NCBI RefSeq assembly: GCF_002968015.1
Contig: NZ_PUIP01000012.1
Span: 161,762 to 225,761, forward strand
Reading direction: 5' to 3'
DNA: 64,000 nt
DNA from: Massilia phosphatilytica
Lineage (GTDB): Bacteria > Pseudomonadota > Gammaproteobacteria > Burkholderiales > Burkholderiaceae_D
Part shown: piece by piece, positions 33,015 to 43,633 of the stretch
Position numbering within the stretch: position 1 is the stretch's first letter
Layout of the letters: every line of letters starts with the position of its first letter
Program-made: the position numbers and the translations under genes
The notes under the pieces: generated by a model
Seen by the model: the letters and a program-made list of their open reading frames with translations, nothing else
Databases searched by the model: none
Told to the model about the DNA's origin: nothing

Positions 33015-34385
33015 ATGGCTATCCGCGACAATTTTTCGTACAACGACATGGACGAGTGGCTCAACGGTAAACGAGTCACCGAAATAGAATGCCTGGTGCC
33101 CGACTTGACGGGTGTCGCGCGTGGAAAGATTCTTCCGCGCGTGAAATTTACCGAGGACCGCGGCATGCGCCTGCCGGAAATCGTGCTGGGCATGACCGTG
33201 ACGGGCAATTCGCCGTCGGACGACGACGCATTCGACCGCGCGATCTCGACGACGGACCGCGACATGATCCTGAAGGCCGATCCTGGCACGATCACGATGG
33301 TGCCGTGGGCCGTCGATCCGACTGCGCAAGTGATCCACGACTGCTATTTTTCGGACGGCAAACTGGTCGACTTCGCGCCGCGCAGCGTGCTGCGCCGCGT
33401 GTTGAAGCTGTACGAGAAAAAGGGGTGGAAACCGCTCGTCGCGCCCGAACTGGAGTTTTATCTCACCGCGAAGAACATCGACCCCGATTTGCCGCTGGCC
33501 GCTCCGATCGGCCGCAGCGGGCGGTCCGAGACGAGCCGCCAGGTCTACAGCATCGACGCCGTCAACGAATTCGACCCGCTGTTCGAGGACATCTACGATT
33601 ATTGCGACATGATGGGCCTCGACGTCGACACGCTGATCCACGAGATCGGCGCGGGCCAGATGGAAATCAATTTCCAGCATGGCGAGCCGCTGGGCCTTGC
33701 CGACAAGGTCTTCTACTTCAAGCGGACGCTGCGCGAAGCGGCGCTGAAACACGACATGTACGCCACCTTCATGGCCAAGCCGATGGCTGGCGAGCCCGGC
33801 TCGGCGATGCACGTGCACCAGAGTGTCGTGGACGCGGAATCCGGCCTCAACATTTTCAGCAATGCGGATGGATCGCCGTCCGACCTGTTCCGCCACTACA
33901 TCGGCGGCCTGCAGAAATACATGCCGTCCGCGATGGCGATCGTCGCGCCGTACGTGAACTCCTATCGCCGCATCGTGCGCCACACGGCCGCCCCCATCAA
34001 CCTGCAATGGGGCGTGGACAACCGCACCGTGGGCTTCCGCGTGCCCGTGTCCGGCTCGCAGGACCGGCGCGTGGAAAACCGCGTGATCGGCGCCGATGCG
34101 AACCCGTATCTCGCGCTCGCCGTCACCCTGGCCTGCGGCTACCTCGGCATCCAGGAACAACTGGAGCCGACGACCATGGTCGAAGGCAGCGCCTACAAGA
34201 TGAAGGTCGAATTGCCGCAAGGCCTGTCCGAAGCGCTGACCCTGCTGCGCGGCGAAGACCGCCTGCGCGACATCCTCGGCGAGCGCTTCATCGACGTTTA
34301 TTCCGCAGTCAAGGAACTGGAGCACCAGGAATTCATGACGGTCATCAGCCCGTGGGAACGGGAACATCTGTTACTGCACGTATGA
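33015..34385 (+). CDS. puuA: Gamma-glutamylputrescine synthetase (glutamine synthetase family)
   Basis: A 456-residue ATP-dependent ligase joining glutamate to putrescine. The glutamine synthetase fold is clear: beta-grasp start (VPDLTGVARGKILPRVKF), the metal-binding EIGAGQMEINF, the ATP-site KPMAGEPGSAMHVHQS, and NRTVGFR-RVENR near the end. The adenylylation loop of true GlnA is absent. Neighbouring puuD and an aminotransferase support the PuuA assignment over GlnA. The ATG at 33015 follows GAGAG; the longer open frame is not coding. A related gene lies at 49669. Confidence 0.9.
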   Translation: MAIRDNFSYNDMDEWLNGKRVTEIECLVPDLTGVARGKILPRVKFTEDRGMRLPEIVLGMTVTGNSPSDDDAFDRAISTTDRDMILKADPGTITMVPWAVDPTAQVIHDCYFSDGKLVDFAPRSVLRRVLKLYEKKGWKPLVAPELEFYLTAKNIDPDLPLAAPIGRSGRSETSRQVYSIDAVNEFDPLFEDIYDYCDMMGLDVDTLIHEIGAGQMEINFQHGEPLGLADKVFYFKRTLREAALKHDMYATFMAKPMAGEPGSAMHVHQSVVDAESGLNIFSNADGSPSDLFRHYIGGLQKYMPSAMAIVAPYVNSYRRIVRHTAAPINLQWGVDNRTVGFRVPVSGSQDRRVENRVIGADANPYLALAVTLACGYLGIQEQLEPTTMVEGSAYKMKVELPQGLSEALTLLRGEDRLRDILGERFIDVYSAVKELEHQEFMTVISPWEREHLLLHV

Positions 34386-34415
34386 CCATGCGACGACGAC
34401 GACAAGGAGATCAAC

Positions 34416-35858
34416 ATGACTTTCGACAGCATGGCATTCGAGGCAGGCCTGCGCGCGCCGGTCCGTGAGGAGCACGACACCCGGACATTGCAACAGCTCG
34501 ACAGCGCCCATTTCCTGCACCCGTTCACCGACCACGGCGCCCTGAGCACGAAGGGCGCGCGCGTGATGGTGCGCGGCGACGGCATCTATCTATGGGATTC
34601 GGAGGGCAATCAAACCATCGACGGCATGTCCGGCCTGTGGTGCGTGAACGTGGGCTATGGCCGCACGTCCATCACACAAGCCGTCGCGCGGCAGATGGAT
34701 GTCCTGCCGTTCTACAACAGCTTCTTCAACACGACGAACGTGCCGGCCGTGAAGCTGGCGGAAAAGCTGGCGGGCCTGGCACCGCCCGGTTTCGAGCACG
34801 TCTTTTTCACGAGTTCCGGTTCGGAGGCGAACGACACGGCGCTGCGCATGGTCTGGCGCTACTGGCAGCTGATGGGACAGCCGGAACGGCAGATCGTCAT
34901 CAGCCGGCGCAACGCCTACCACGGCAGCACGATCGCCGGTGCGTCGCTGGGCGGCATGGCCGCGATGCATGCCCAGGGCGCGCTGCCGATCCCGCACATC
35001 CACCACGTCGAGCAACCGAATTTCGCCGAGCTGGGCCACGGCCTGTCGGAAGCGGAATTCGGGCTGCTGGCCGCCGACTGGCTCGAACAGAAGATCCTGG
35101 CACTGGGGCCGGACAAGGTCGCCGCGTTCATCGGCGAACCCGTGCAGGGCGCGGGCGGCGTCATCATCCCGCCGCAGACGTACTGGCCGCAAATCCAGCG
35201 CATCTGCGACACCTACGGCATCCTGCTCATCTCGGACGAAGTCATTTGCGGCTTCGGCCGGCTGGGCACGTGGTTCGGCTGCGAGCGCATGGGCACGCGG
35301 CCGGACCTGATCCCGTTCGCGAAGGGCGTCACGTCCGGCTATGTGCCGTTGGGCGGGGTGCTGGTCGGGGAGCGGCTGGCGCGCGCGCTGATCGAGCGCG
35401 GCGGCGATTTCAATCACGGTTTTACCTATTCCGGCCATCCCGTCGCCTGCGCGGCGGCGCTGGAAAACCTGCGCATCATCGAGGAGGAGAAACTGGTCGA
35501 CAAGGTCGCGCGCGAGACGGGGCCGCATTTGAAAGCCGCGTTCGCCCGCCTGGCCGAGCACCCGCTCGTGGGGCACGTGGAAAGCATCGGCATGGCGGCC
35601 GCACTGAACCTCGTACGGCGCAAGGGCGCGACGGTGCACGACTGCGAACCGTTCGCGCGCGACCTGGCGGTGGGCATGGTGTGCCGGCAGCACATGTTCG
35701 ACAACGGCGTCATCATGCGTGCCGTCGGCGACCGGATGATCGTGGCGCCACCGCTCGTGATGACCTGTGCGCAGATCGACGAGATGGTGGCGCGGATACG
35801 GGATTGCCTCGACCTGACGCTGGCGGACGTCACCGGCCGAGGCTGGATGGCGACTTAG
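34416..35858 (+). CDS. spuC: Putrescine-pyruvate type aminotransferase (class III)
   Basis: A 480-residue PLP enzyme of the omega-amine transaminase class, close in motifs to SpuC/YgjG-like putrescine aminotransferases. The PLP lysine is Lys303 in PFAKGVTSGYVPLGG; upstream SSGSEANDTALRMVW and ISDEVICGFGRLG bind the cofactor. It would convert putrescine to 4-aminobutanal, a route parallel to PuuA, or transaminate GABA. It starts 30 bases after puuA. Its stop codon overlaps that of the opposing symporter gene. Substrate choice within the class is inference. Confidence 0.85.
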   Translation: MTFDSMAFEAGLRAPVREEHDTRTLQQLDSAHFLHPFTDHGALSTKGARVMVRGDGIYLWDSEGNQTIDGMSGLWCVNVGYGRTSITQAVARQMDVLPFYNSFFNTTNVPAVKLAEKLAGLAPPGFEHVFFTSSGSEANDTALRMVWRYWQLMGQPERQIVISRRNAYHGSTIAGASLGGMAAMHAQGALPIPHIHHVEQPNFAELGHGLSEAEFGLLAADWLEQKILALGPDKVAAFIGEPVQGAGGVIIPPQTYWPQIQRICDTYGILLISDEVICGFGRLGTWFGCERMGTRPDLIPFAKGVTSGYVPLGGVLVGERLARALIERGGDFNHGFTYSGHPVACAAALENLRIIEEEKLVDKVARETGPHLKAAFARLAEHPLVGHVESIGMAAALNLVRRKGATVHDCEPFARDLAVGMVCRQHMFDNGVIMRAVGDRMIVAPPLVMTCAQIDEMVARIRDCLDLTLADVTGRGWMAT

Positions 35859-37312
35859 ACGCTGACTGCCGTCTTGTGCGGTTCGTGCCGGTTCTTGAGC
35901 ACCTGCGGCGCCAGCGACCCGACGACCATGCCGGCGAACGCCGCCAGCAGGCCCGCCAGCTGGCCTGGGAAGACTTCGCCCAGCGGCGAGATCTGCGGGA
36001 AGAACACGATCCACGTGGCGATGCCGGCGACCAGCGACAGGATCGCGCCCTGCGTCGTCGCGCGTTTCCAGTACAGGCCGCAGACGAGCGGCACGAAGGC
36101 GCCGACGAGCGTCACCTGGTACGCGGACGACACGAGGTCGTAGATCGACGTGCCCTTCATCGCGATGGCGTAGGCCAGCACGAGCGAGGCGAACACGACG
36201 ATGGTGACACGCATCGCGAGCAGTTGCTGGCGGTCGCTCATGCCCGGCCGCAGGTTTTTCAGGATGTTTTCCGTAAAACTCGTCGACGGGGCCAGCAGGG
36301 TGGCGGACGACGTGCTCTTGATGGCGGACAGCAGGGCGCCGAAGAACAGGATCTGCATGATCAGCGGCATCTTCGTCATCACGAACGTGGGCAGCACGCG
36401 CTGGTAATCGCTCTTGGCCAGTTCCATCGCATCATTGCCCATCACGATCACGGCACACGCGACGACGAACATCGGCACGAACGCGAAGATGATGTAGCTG
36501 GCGCCGCCGATCACGGCGCCGGCGCGGGCGGTGGGGGCATTCTTGGCGGACATCACGCGCTGGTACACGTCCTGTTGCGGGATCGAGCCCAGCATCATCG
36601 TCACGGCCGAGCCGACGAAGAAGGCGATGTCGGTGAATTTCGCTTCAGGCAGGAAGTGCCACAGGTTCGCGTTGTGTGCCATGTCGATGACGGCACCGGT
36701 GCCGCCGGCCAGTTTCGCCGAGAACATGGCGATGATGGACAGGCCGACCACCAGCACGATCATCTGGATGAAGTCGGTGATGGCGACGGCCAGGAAGCCA
36801 CCGATGACGACGTAGATCAGCACGGCGAGCGTGCCGACGATCATGCCGGCCGTCTCCGACATCGCGCCGCCCGTCAGCACGGAAAACACGAGGCCCAGCG
36901 CCGTGATCTGCGCCGCCACCCAGCCAAGATACGACAGGATGATGGCGGCCGAGCAGAACACTTCGATGCCCTTGCCGTAGCGGGCGCGGTAGTAGTCGCC
37001 GATGGTGAGCAGGTTCAGCTTGTACAGGCGGGCGGCGAAGAACAGGCCGACGAGGATCAGGCAGGTGCCGGCGCCGAACGGGTCTTCCACCAGCGCGCCC
37101 AGGCCGCCCTGCACGAATTTCGCCGGGATGCCCATCACGGTCTCGGCGCCGAACCAGGTGGCGAACGTCGTCGTGATGACCATGATCAGCGGCAGGCTGC
37201 GGCCGGCGACGGCGAAGTCGGACGTGTTCTTGATCCGCGTGCCGGCCCAGACGCCCAGGCCAAGCGTGCCGAGCAGGTAGAGCACGACGGACGTAATCAG
37301 AATAGGGTTCAT
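35855..37312 (-). CDS. Sodium:solute symporter (SSS family)
   Basis: A 485-residue transporter with about 13 membrane helices. The SSS hallmarks are present: GTRIKNTSDFAVAGRSLP at the start, ATWFGAETVMGIPAKF, and the core FGALLSAIKSTSSATLLAPSTSF. Family members carry sugars, proline, pantothenate, choline or polyamines with sodium. Its place inside the putrescine cluster suggests polyamine or GABA uptake, but sequence alone does not settle this. GGAG precedes the ATG. It is convergent with the aminotransferase gene and divergent from puuC across 137 bases. Confidence 0.88.
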   Translation of the reverse strand: MNPILITSVVLYLLGTLGLGVWAGTRIKNTSDFAVAGRSLPLIMVITTTFATWFGAETVMGIPAKFVQGGLGALVEDPFGAGTCLILVGLFFAARLYKLNLLTIGDYYRARYGKGIEVFCSAAIILSYLGWVAAQITALGLVFSVLTGGAMSETAGMIVGTLAVLIYVVIGGFLAVAITDFIQMIVLVVGLSIIAMFSAKLAGGTGAVIDMAHNANLWHFLPEAKFTDIAFFVGSAVTMMLGSIPQQDVYQRVMSAKNAPTARAGAVIGGASYIIFAFVPMFVVACAVIVMGNDAMELAKSDYQRVLPTFVMTKMPLIMQILFFGALLSAIKSTSSATLLAPSTSFTENILKNLRPGMSDRQQLLAMRVTIVVFASLVLAYAIAMKGTSIYDLVSSAYQVTLVGAFVPLVCGLYWKRATTQGAILSLVAGIATWIVFFPQISPLGEVFPGQLAGLLAAFAGMVVGSLAPQVLKNRHEPHKTAVSV

Positions 37313-37449
37313 TAAATGCTCCGCGGCAGGCGATTAACGGAAATTACGGCGGGGAAAAATTCGCGATTATAGCGGCAGAAATCGGCATTTGGATCGATTT
37401 TGTTTGCTAGTATCGGCCTGACAACAAATGGTATCCGCACGGAGACATT

Positions 37450-38934
37450 ATGACCACGCAAAGCTGGCATGAACGATCCAAAACGGTGCAGATCGACGGC
37501 CGCGCCGTCGTCAACGGCCGGCGCGTCGACGCCGCAGCCGGTGCCCGTTTCGACAATATTTCTCCCATCGACGGCCGCATCCTGGGCGAGATCGCCCGCT
37601 GCGGCGCGGCCGACGTTGACGCGGCCGTCGCCAGTGCCCGCGCCGCCTTCGAGGATGGGCGCTGGGCCGGCAAGGCCCCGGCCGAGCGCAAGCGCACCCT
37701 GATCCGCTTCGCCGACCTGATGCTCGCGCACGAGGACGAGCTGGCCTTGCTGGAAACCCTCGACATGGGCAAGCCCATCCGCTACAGCAAGAGCGTGGAC
37801 GTGCGGCTCGCCCAGAACTGCATCCGCTGGTACGGCGAGGCCATCGACAAGATCTACGACCAGGTGGCACCGAGCCCGCAGGACAGCCTCGCGCTGATCA
37901 CGCGCGAACCGGTCGGCGTCGTCGCCGCCATCATCCCGTGGAATTATCCGATGCTGATGGCCGCGTGGAAGATCGGCCCGGCGCTCGCCGCCGGCAACAG
38001 CGTCGTGCTGAAGCCGTCGGAAAAGGCACCCTTGACCTCGCTGCGGCTGGCCGAGCTGGCGCTGGAGGCCGGCGTGCCGGAAGGCGTGTTCAACGTGCTG
38101 CCCGGCTACGGCGACGAAGCAGGGCGCGCGCTCGCGCTGCACATGGACGTCGACTGCATCGGTTTTACCGGTTCCACGCGCGTCGGCAAACACATCCTGC
38201 AGATGGCGGGGCAGTCGAATTTGAAGCGTGCGTGGACGGAACTGGGCGGCAAGTCCGCCAACATCGTGTGCGCGGACTGTCCCGACCTCGACGCCGCCGT
38301 CGCGGGCGCCATCGGGTCCATCTATTTCAACCAGGGAGAGAGCTGCAACGCGCCGTCGCGGCTGTTCGTCGAGGAATCGATCAGGGAAAGCTTCCTCGAC
38401 AAGGCCCTTGCATTGATCCCGCAATACACGCCGGGCGACCCGCTCGACGAGTCCACGGTGATGGGTGCGATCGTGGATTCGATCCAGATGAAGACGGTGC
38501 TGGGCTATATCGAGGACGGCAAGGCGGCCGGCGCGCGCCTGCTTGCGGGCGGCAACGCGGCGCGCGCGGAGACGGGCGGCCTGTACATCGAACCCACGCT
38601 GTTCGATGGCGTCGATGCGACGATGCGTATCGCGCGCGAGGAAATCTTCGGACCCGTGCTGTCCGTGCTGTCGTTCACGGACCTCGACGAGGCCATCCGC
38701 CAGGCCAACGCGACGCCGTACGGCCTCGCGGCCGCCGTGTGGACGGCCGACATGAGCAAGGCGATCCGCACGTCACGCAAGCTGCGCGCGGGCACCGTGC
38801 ACGTCAACCAGTACGACAACGACGACATCACGGTGCCGTTCGGCGGCTATAAACAGTCGGGGAACGGCAGGGACAAGTCCCTGCACGCGTTCGACAAGTA
38901 CACGGAACTGAAGACGACGTGGATCCAGTTATAG
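37450..38934 (+). CDS. puuC: Gamma-glutamyl-gamma-aminobutyraldehyde dehydrogenase
   Basis: A 494-residue NAD(P)-dependent aldehyde dehydrogenase with catalytic Cys299 (NQGESCNAPSR) and general base Glu264 (TELGGKSANIV). The start ERSKTVQIDGRAVVNGRRVDAAAG is PuuC-like. It would oxidise gamma-glutamyl-aminobutyraldehyde, or 4-aminobutanal from the aminotransferase, feeding puuD or gabD. GGAG precedes the ATG. No puuB-type amine oxidase is in the window, so the step between PuuA and PuuC must come from elsewhere or be bypassed by the aminotransferase. It is convergent with the porin gene. Confidence 0.9.
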   Translation: MTTQSWHERSKTVQIDGRAVVNGRRVDAAAGARFDNISPIDGRILGEIARCGAADVDAAVASARAAFEDGRWAGKAPAERKRTLIRFADLMLAHEDELALLETLDMGKPIRYSKSVDVRLAQNCIRWYGEAIDKIYDQVAPSPQDSLALITREPVGVVAAIIPWNYPMLMAAWKIGPALAAGNSVVLKPSEKAPLTSLRLAELALEAGVPEGVFNVLPGYGDEAGRALALHMDVDCIGFTGSTRVGKHILQMAGQSNLKRAWTELGGKSANIVCADCPDLDAAVAGAIGSIYFNQGESCNAPSRLFVEESIRESFLDKALALIPQYTPGDPLDESTVMGAIVDSIQMKTVLGYIEDGKAAGARLLAGGNAARAETGGLYIEPTLFDGVDATMRIAREEIFGPVLSVLSFTDLDEAIRQANATPYGLAAAVWTADMSKAIRTSRKLRAGTVHVNQYDNDDITVPFGGYKQSGNGRDKSLHAFDKYTELKTTWIQL

Positions 38935-38944
38935 CGGGCCGGCT

Positions 38945-40048
38945 TCAGAAGTTGTGGCGCATGCCCAGCACCGCGCCCTTCAATGTCGCGCCAGGGCTGG
39001 CCCCGATCCCGTTGATCGCGAAGTCGGTGACACCGCGGGCATCGTTGCGCAGCCGCGTCACGTACGCATACACGCTGCTGCGCTTCGACAGCGTGTAGTC
39101 GTAGCCGAGCGTGGCGTGCGTGGCGCCCGTGTCCGGGCCGCTGCGCACGAAGCCGATGCGCGCCGTCGACGGGCCGCTGCCATCGTTCGCGCGGGCGATG
39201 CCGAAGCGGAGCACGTGCGGCCCGACCGTGTGCAGCACGGATAGATAAAAATCGTTGCGCGCCAGATCGCCCGTCGCCGTCTCGTACTCCAGCCGCTCGG
39301 CGATGACGGCCACGCGCGTCTGCCCGTAGCGCGTCGCCGCGAACTGGTAGGCCAGCGCCGCCTTGCTGCCCGTGTCGTTGCGGCCCGGGCCCTGGTAGTC
39401 GTGGTGGCGTTCGTGCGCCAGCACCGCATACCACGGGCCCTGTTCCCAGATCGCGGCGGCCGACGTCAGCGACGGCCGCGCACCGCTCGCGGGCCGTTCC
39501 TCGTTCAGCGCGTGCGTCACGCGCACCGTCAGGCCGTGCCAGTCGGGCGACCACCAGTGGATCGTGTTCGACTGGCGCCGGTCGAACGACGACGTGTCGG
39601 CCACGTTGTCGCTGTCGGCTGCCGAACCGTTGCCCATGATGCTCATGTAGCCGGCCGTCGTCGGATAGAACGGATCCAGGCTGGACGTGGCGTTGTTGTA
39701 CGCCGTCGTCCAGTGGCCGAGGAACACGGTGCCGAACGCGCCCGCGAGGCCGACGCGGGTATCGCGGGCGGCGAGGCTGCCGGCGCCCGTGTCGGGCGAG
39801 ATCGTCCCTTCGACCTGGAAGATCGCTTTTACACCGTTGCCGAGGTTCTCGCTGCCGCGAAAGCCCAGCACCGAGCGGTTGTTCGTTTCGCGCGTCTGCG
39901 AGAACGAACGGCCGTTGGCCGCCGCCGAGGTGTCGACGTGTTCCAGCGCGACGTTCAGGCGGCCGTAGATCTGCACATTCTCTTGGGCGTGGGCGGCCGT
40001 GCCCGCGAGCGCGCAGGCCAGCACGCCCGTATAAAGCGGGTGCTTCAT
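38945..40048 (-). CDS. Gram-negative porin (Burkholderiales type)
   Basis: A 367-residue outer membrane protein with a signal peptide (MKHPLYTGVLACALAGTAAHA). The mature start QENVQIYGRLNVALEHV, SVLGFRGSENLGNGVKAIFQVE, the RDTRVGLAGAFGTVFLGHW loop and the C-terminal phenylalanine (GMRHNF) are typical of trimeric 16-strand porins. AAGGAG precedes the ATG. It is the last gene of the seven-gene catabolic unit, 25 bases after dctA, so it may be a dedicated pore for that substrate. Confidence 0.93.
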   Translation of the reverse strand: MKHPLYTGVLACALAGTAAHAQENVQIYGRLNVALEHVDTSAAANGRSFSQTRETNNRSVLGFRGSENLGNGVKAIFQVEGTISPDTGAGSLAARDTRVGLAGAFGTVFLGHWTTAYNNATSSLDPFYPTTAGYMSIMGNGSAADSDNVADTSSFDRRQSNTIHWWSPDWHGLTVRVTHALNEERPASGARPSLTSAAAIWEQGPWYAVLAHERHHDYQGPGRNDTGSKAALAYQFAATRYGQTRVAVIAERLEYETATGDLARNDFYLSVLHTVGPHVLRFGIARANDGSGPSTARIGFVRSGPDTGATHATLGYDYTLSKRSSVYAYVTRLRNDARGVTDFAINGIGASPGATLKGAVLGMRHNF

Positions 40049-40073
40049 CGATGTCTCCTTGTTGTTGTGATGT

Positions 40074-41369
<1,296 letters not shown>

Positions 41370-41390
41370 GATGTCTCCTCCACATGGGGT

Positions 41391-41735
41391 TCATGTTCTT
41401 TTCGGGTAGGGCATGGCCAATAGAATCGTGGCCGGCAAGTTGCTGCGGTTGACCAGCTGGCGCGGTTCGCCGGGGGCGAGGCGCACCGAGTCGAGGCGCC
41501 GCAGCACGCACTCCCCGGTATCGGTGCGGACGACGACTTCGCCGTCCAGCACCACATACATCTTTTCCACGTCCGATGCGGAGAGCGACGTGCCCCCGCC
41601 CGGCAGCAGGTGCGACAGGCCGAGCCACAGCGCGTCGGACGGCCCGGCCTCGTGCCCCTGCAGGCGCAGGCAGGCCATGCCGTCGTGTTCCGGCGGGTGG
41701 TAGCGCGGGGCCGCGTCGCAACGGGTGACGTTCAT
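41391..41735 (-). CDS. Small cupin-domain protein
   Basis: A 114-residue single cupin. The first cupin motif is degenerate; residues LLPGGGTSLSASDVEKMYVVLDGEVVV and LRRLDSVRLAPGEPRQLVNRSN form the barrel strands, but the usual HxH metal pair is missing (Ser/Ser at those places), so metal binding and enzyme activity are doubtful. Its start overlaps the oxidoreductase stop by four bases (ATGA). In this operon it may be a sensor, an isomerase-like accessory or a lactone-handling protein; no function can be assigned. Confidence 0.8.
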   Translation of the reverse strand: MNVTRCDAAPRYHPPEHDGMACLRLQGHEAGPSDALWLGLSHLLPGGGTSLSASDVEKMYVVLDGEVVVRTDTGECVLRRLDSVRLAPGEPRQLVNRSNLPATILLAMPYPKRT

Positions 41736-42718
41736 GACCGCACCGGTTCCAGCACCACGCGTTCGCGCGCGCCCTGCAGCACGGCGCGGTAGGCGGCGGC
41801 CGCGTCTTCCAGCCCGTAGACCATGTCGGGCTGCACCGGGAAGGGTTGCAGCGAGCCGTCCTCGAAGCCCGGCGCGAGCGCGTCGAGGATGCGCGCGCAG
41901 GCCAGCGAATCCAGTGCCAGCGTGTCGATGCCGGCATACGTGTGCTGGCCGCGGTAGAACGCGAAGATGTCGAACGGGACGGCGCGGTCGATCGTCGAGA
42001 TGAAGACCTGCCGCCCGCCGATCGCCAGCGCGGCATTGGCCTGTTCGAAGTACGGGCTGCCGACCGTGTTGTAGACGATGTCGGCGCCGTGGCCGCCGGT
42101 CCGGTCGCGCACGTACGCGGCGATGTCGGTCGTGCCGGCGTCTATCATGTCGACGGGGCCGCTCGCATGGCCGATATAGTCCTCGCGCGTGCGCTCGACG
42201 GCGAACACGCGCGCGCCGGCACGGGTCGCGAGCTGGATCGTCGCCTGGCCCACTTTACCGTTGCCGCCCATGACCAGCACGACGTCGCCGGCCTGCGGCA
42301 GGCCCACGCGGCGCAGGCCTTCGTACGCCGTGATGAACGGCACACCCACGGCGCCGGCTTCGCGCAGCGGGATGCGGGCCGGCTTGACGCGCACGGCGTC
42401 CACGCCCTGCACGAGGTAGCGCGCATGCGTGCCGTCGCGGCGGATGCCGAGCTCGCCGCCGCTGCCCCAGACTAACTTGCCGACCAGCGCGGACGGGCCG
42501 TCCACGATGACGCCCGCGTAATCGCGGCCCGGCGTGCGCGGCCAGACGGCGTGCGGCATGGCGCCCAGCGCGGCCTTCACGTCGCTCGGGTTGACACCGG
42601 CGCTGTGTACTTCGATGACACACTGGCCGGGTTCCGCGCGTGGCTCCGTGCGCGTGATGCCTTCCAGTACAAGGGCGTCGATGTTGGCCGCCCTGGCGGC
42701 GATACGGATGGTGTTCAT
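41732..42718 (-). CDS. Zinc-independent MDR alcohol dehydrogenase/quinone oxidoreductase
   Basis: A 328-residue medium-chain reductase. It has the N-terminal GroES-like fold (CVIEVHSAGVNPSDVKAALG), no structural-zinc cysteines, and the NADPH motif VLVMGGNGKVGQATIQLA, all pointing to the quinone oxidoreductase branch. In a ring-cleavage operon it could reduce a hydroxyquinone to the dioxygenase substrate, or reduce an enone acid such as maleylacetate. The frame is open further upstream, but the ATG at 42718 gives the family start MNTIRIAARAANIDALVLE and overlaps the BKACE stop by four bases. Confidence 0.85.
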   Translation of the reverse strand: MNTIRIAARAANIDALVLEGITRTEPRAEPGQCVIEVHSAGVNPSDVKAALGAMPHAVWPRTPGRDYAGVIVDGPSALVGKLVWGSGGELGIRRDGTHARYLVQGVDAVRVKPARIPLREAGAVGVPFITAYEGLRRVGLPQAGDVVLVMGGNGKVGQATIQLATRAGARVFAVERTREDYIGHASGPVDMIDAGTTDIAAYVRDRTGGHGADIVYNTVGSPYFEQANAALAIGGRQVFISTIDRAVPFDIFAFYRGQHTYAGIDTLALDSLACARILDALAPGFEDGSLQPFPVQPDMVYGLEDAAAAYRAVLQGARERVVLEPVRS

Positions 42719-43623
42719 GCAGTCTCCTTGGTGGTCGATACGGTGGGTTGTGGTTGCAGGCCGAGCAGGGCGCGGGCCTCGCGGGCGCTGGCGACGGCGC
42801 CCCCGAGCGATTCGACGATGTGGCGGGCGCGCGTCACGAGTTCCGCGTTGTCGCGCGCCAGCACGCCCTTCGCGATGTACAGGTTGTCCTCGAAGCCCAC
42901 GCGCACGTGGCCGCCCAGCAGCCAGGATTGGGCCACCATCGGGAATTCGTGGCGGCCGAGGCCGAAGCCGGTCCACGCCGCGCCGGGCGGCAGCAGGTCG
43001 CGCGCATACATCAGGGTGCGCGGGCTGGCGTCGAAGCCGTACTTCACGCCCAGCACGAAGCTGAACAGGCCGGGGCCCGCCAGCACGCCTTCGCGCAGCA
43101 GGTCGTGCGCCAGGTGCAGGTCGCCGGAATCGAAGATCTCGATCTCGGGTACGACGCCGGCCGCGCGGATCGCCTGCGCCATCACGCGCACGCTGGACGG
43201 CGTGTTGATGACGACGTCCGGCCCCGAATTCATCGTGTTCAGGTCGAGCGTGGCGATGTCGGGGCGCAGCAGGCCGATGTGCTCCACGCGCCTGGCCGGC
43301 GCCATCAGGGTGGTTCCGGGCGCCGCCACGCGCGGGTCGTCCGCGCTCGGGATGAAGCGCCCGCCCGGCCCGGTGGTCAGGTTGATCACGAGGTCGCGGT
43401 CACGGGCACGGATGCGGTCCATGACTTCGGCGTAGTGCTCGAGCCGCATCGACGGCTTGCCCGTTTCCGGATCGCGCACATGCACATGCACGACGGCGGC
43501 GCCGGCCGCTGCCGCGTCCAGGCAGGCCTGGGCGATCTGGCGCGGCGTGACGGGCAGGCCGGGGTGCTGGTCGGGGCGGGTGATGTTGCCCGTGACGGCG
43601 CAGGTGATGATGGTCTTGTCCAT
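42715..43623 (-). CDS. Beta-keto acid cleavage enzyme (BKACE/Kce family, DUF849)
   Basis: A 302-residue zinc enzyme of the family whose founder cleaves 3-keto-5-aminohexanoate. These enzymes condense a beta-keto acid with acetyl-CoA and split it to acetoacetate and a shorter acyl-CoA. Metal ligands His46 and His48 (VVHVHVRD) and the barrel segments VINLTTGPGG, PDIATLDLNTMNSG, EIEIFDSGDL and GGHVRVGFEDNLYI are present. The family has many subgroups with different keto acids. Next to a ring-cleavage dioxygenase, 3-oxoadipate is an attractive substrate, giving succinyl-CoA and acetoacetate; this is inference. Confidence 0.9.
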   Translation of the reverse strand: MDKTIITCAVTGNITRPDQHPGLPVTPRQIAQACLDAAAAGAAVVHVHVRDPETGKPSMRLEHYAEVMDRIRARDRDLVINLTTGPGGRFIPSADDPRVAAPGTTLMAPARRVEHIGLLRPDIATLDLNTMNSGPDVVINTPSSVRVMAQAIRAAGVVPEIEIFDSGDLHLAHDLLREGVLAGPGLFSFVLGVKYGFDASPRTLMYARDLLPPGAAWTGFGLGRHEFPMVAQSWLLGGHVRVGFEDNLYIAKGVLARDNAELVTRARHIVESLGGAVASAREARALLGLQPQPTVSTTKETA

Positions 43624-43633
43624 GTGCGCTCCT

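Noticed and set aside
34592..37315. Plus-strand open frame of 907 codons across the aminotransferase and the opposing symporter
   Set aside because: It runs out of frame through one gene and antisense through another; no motif.
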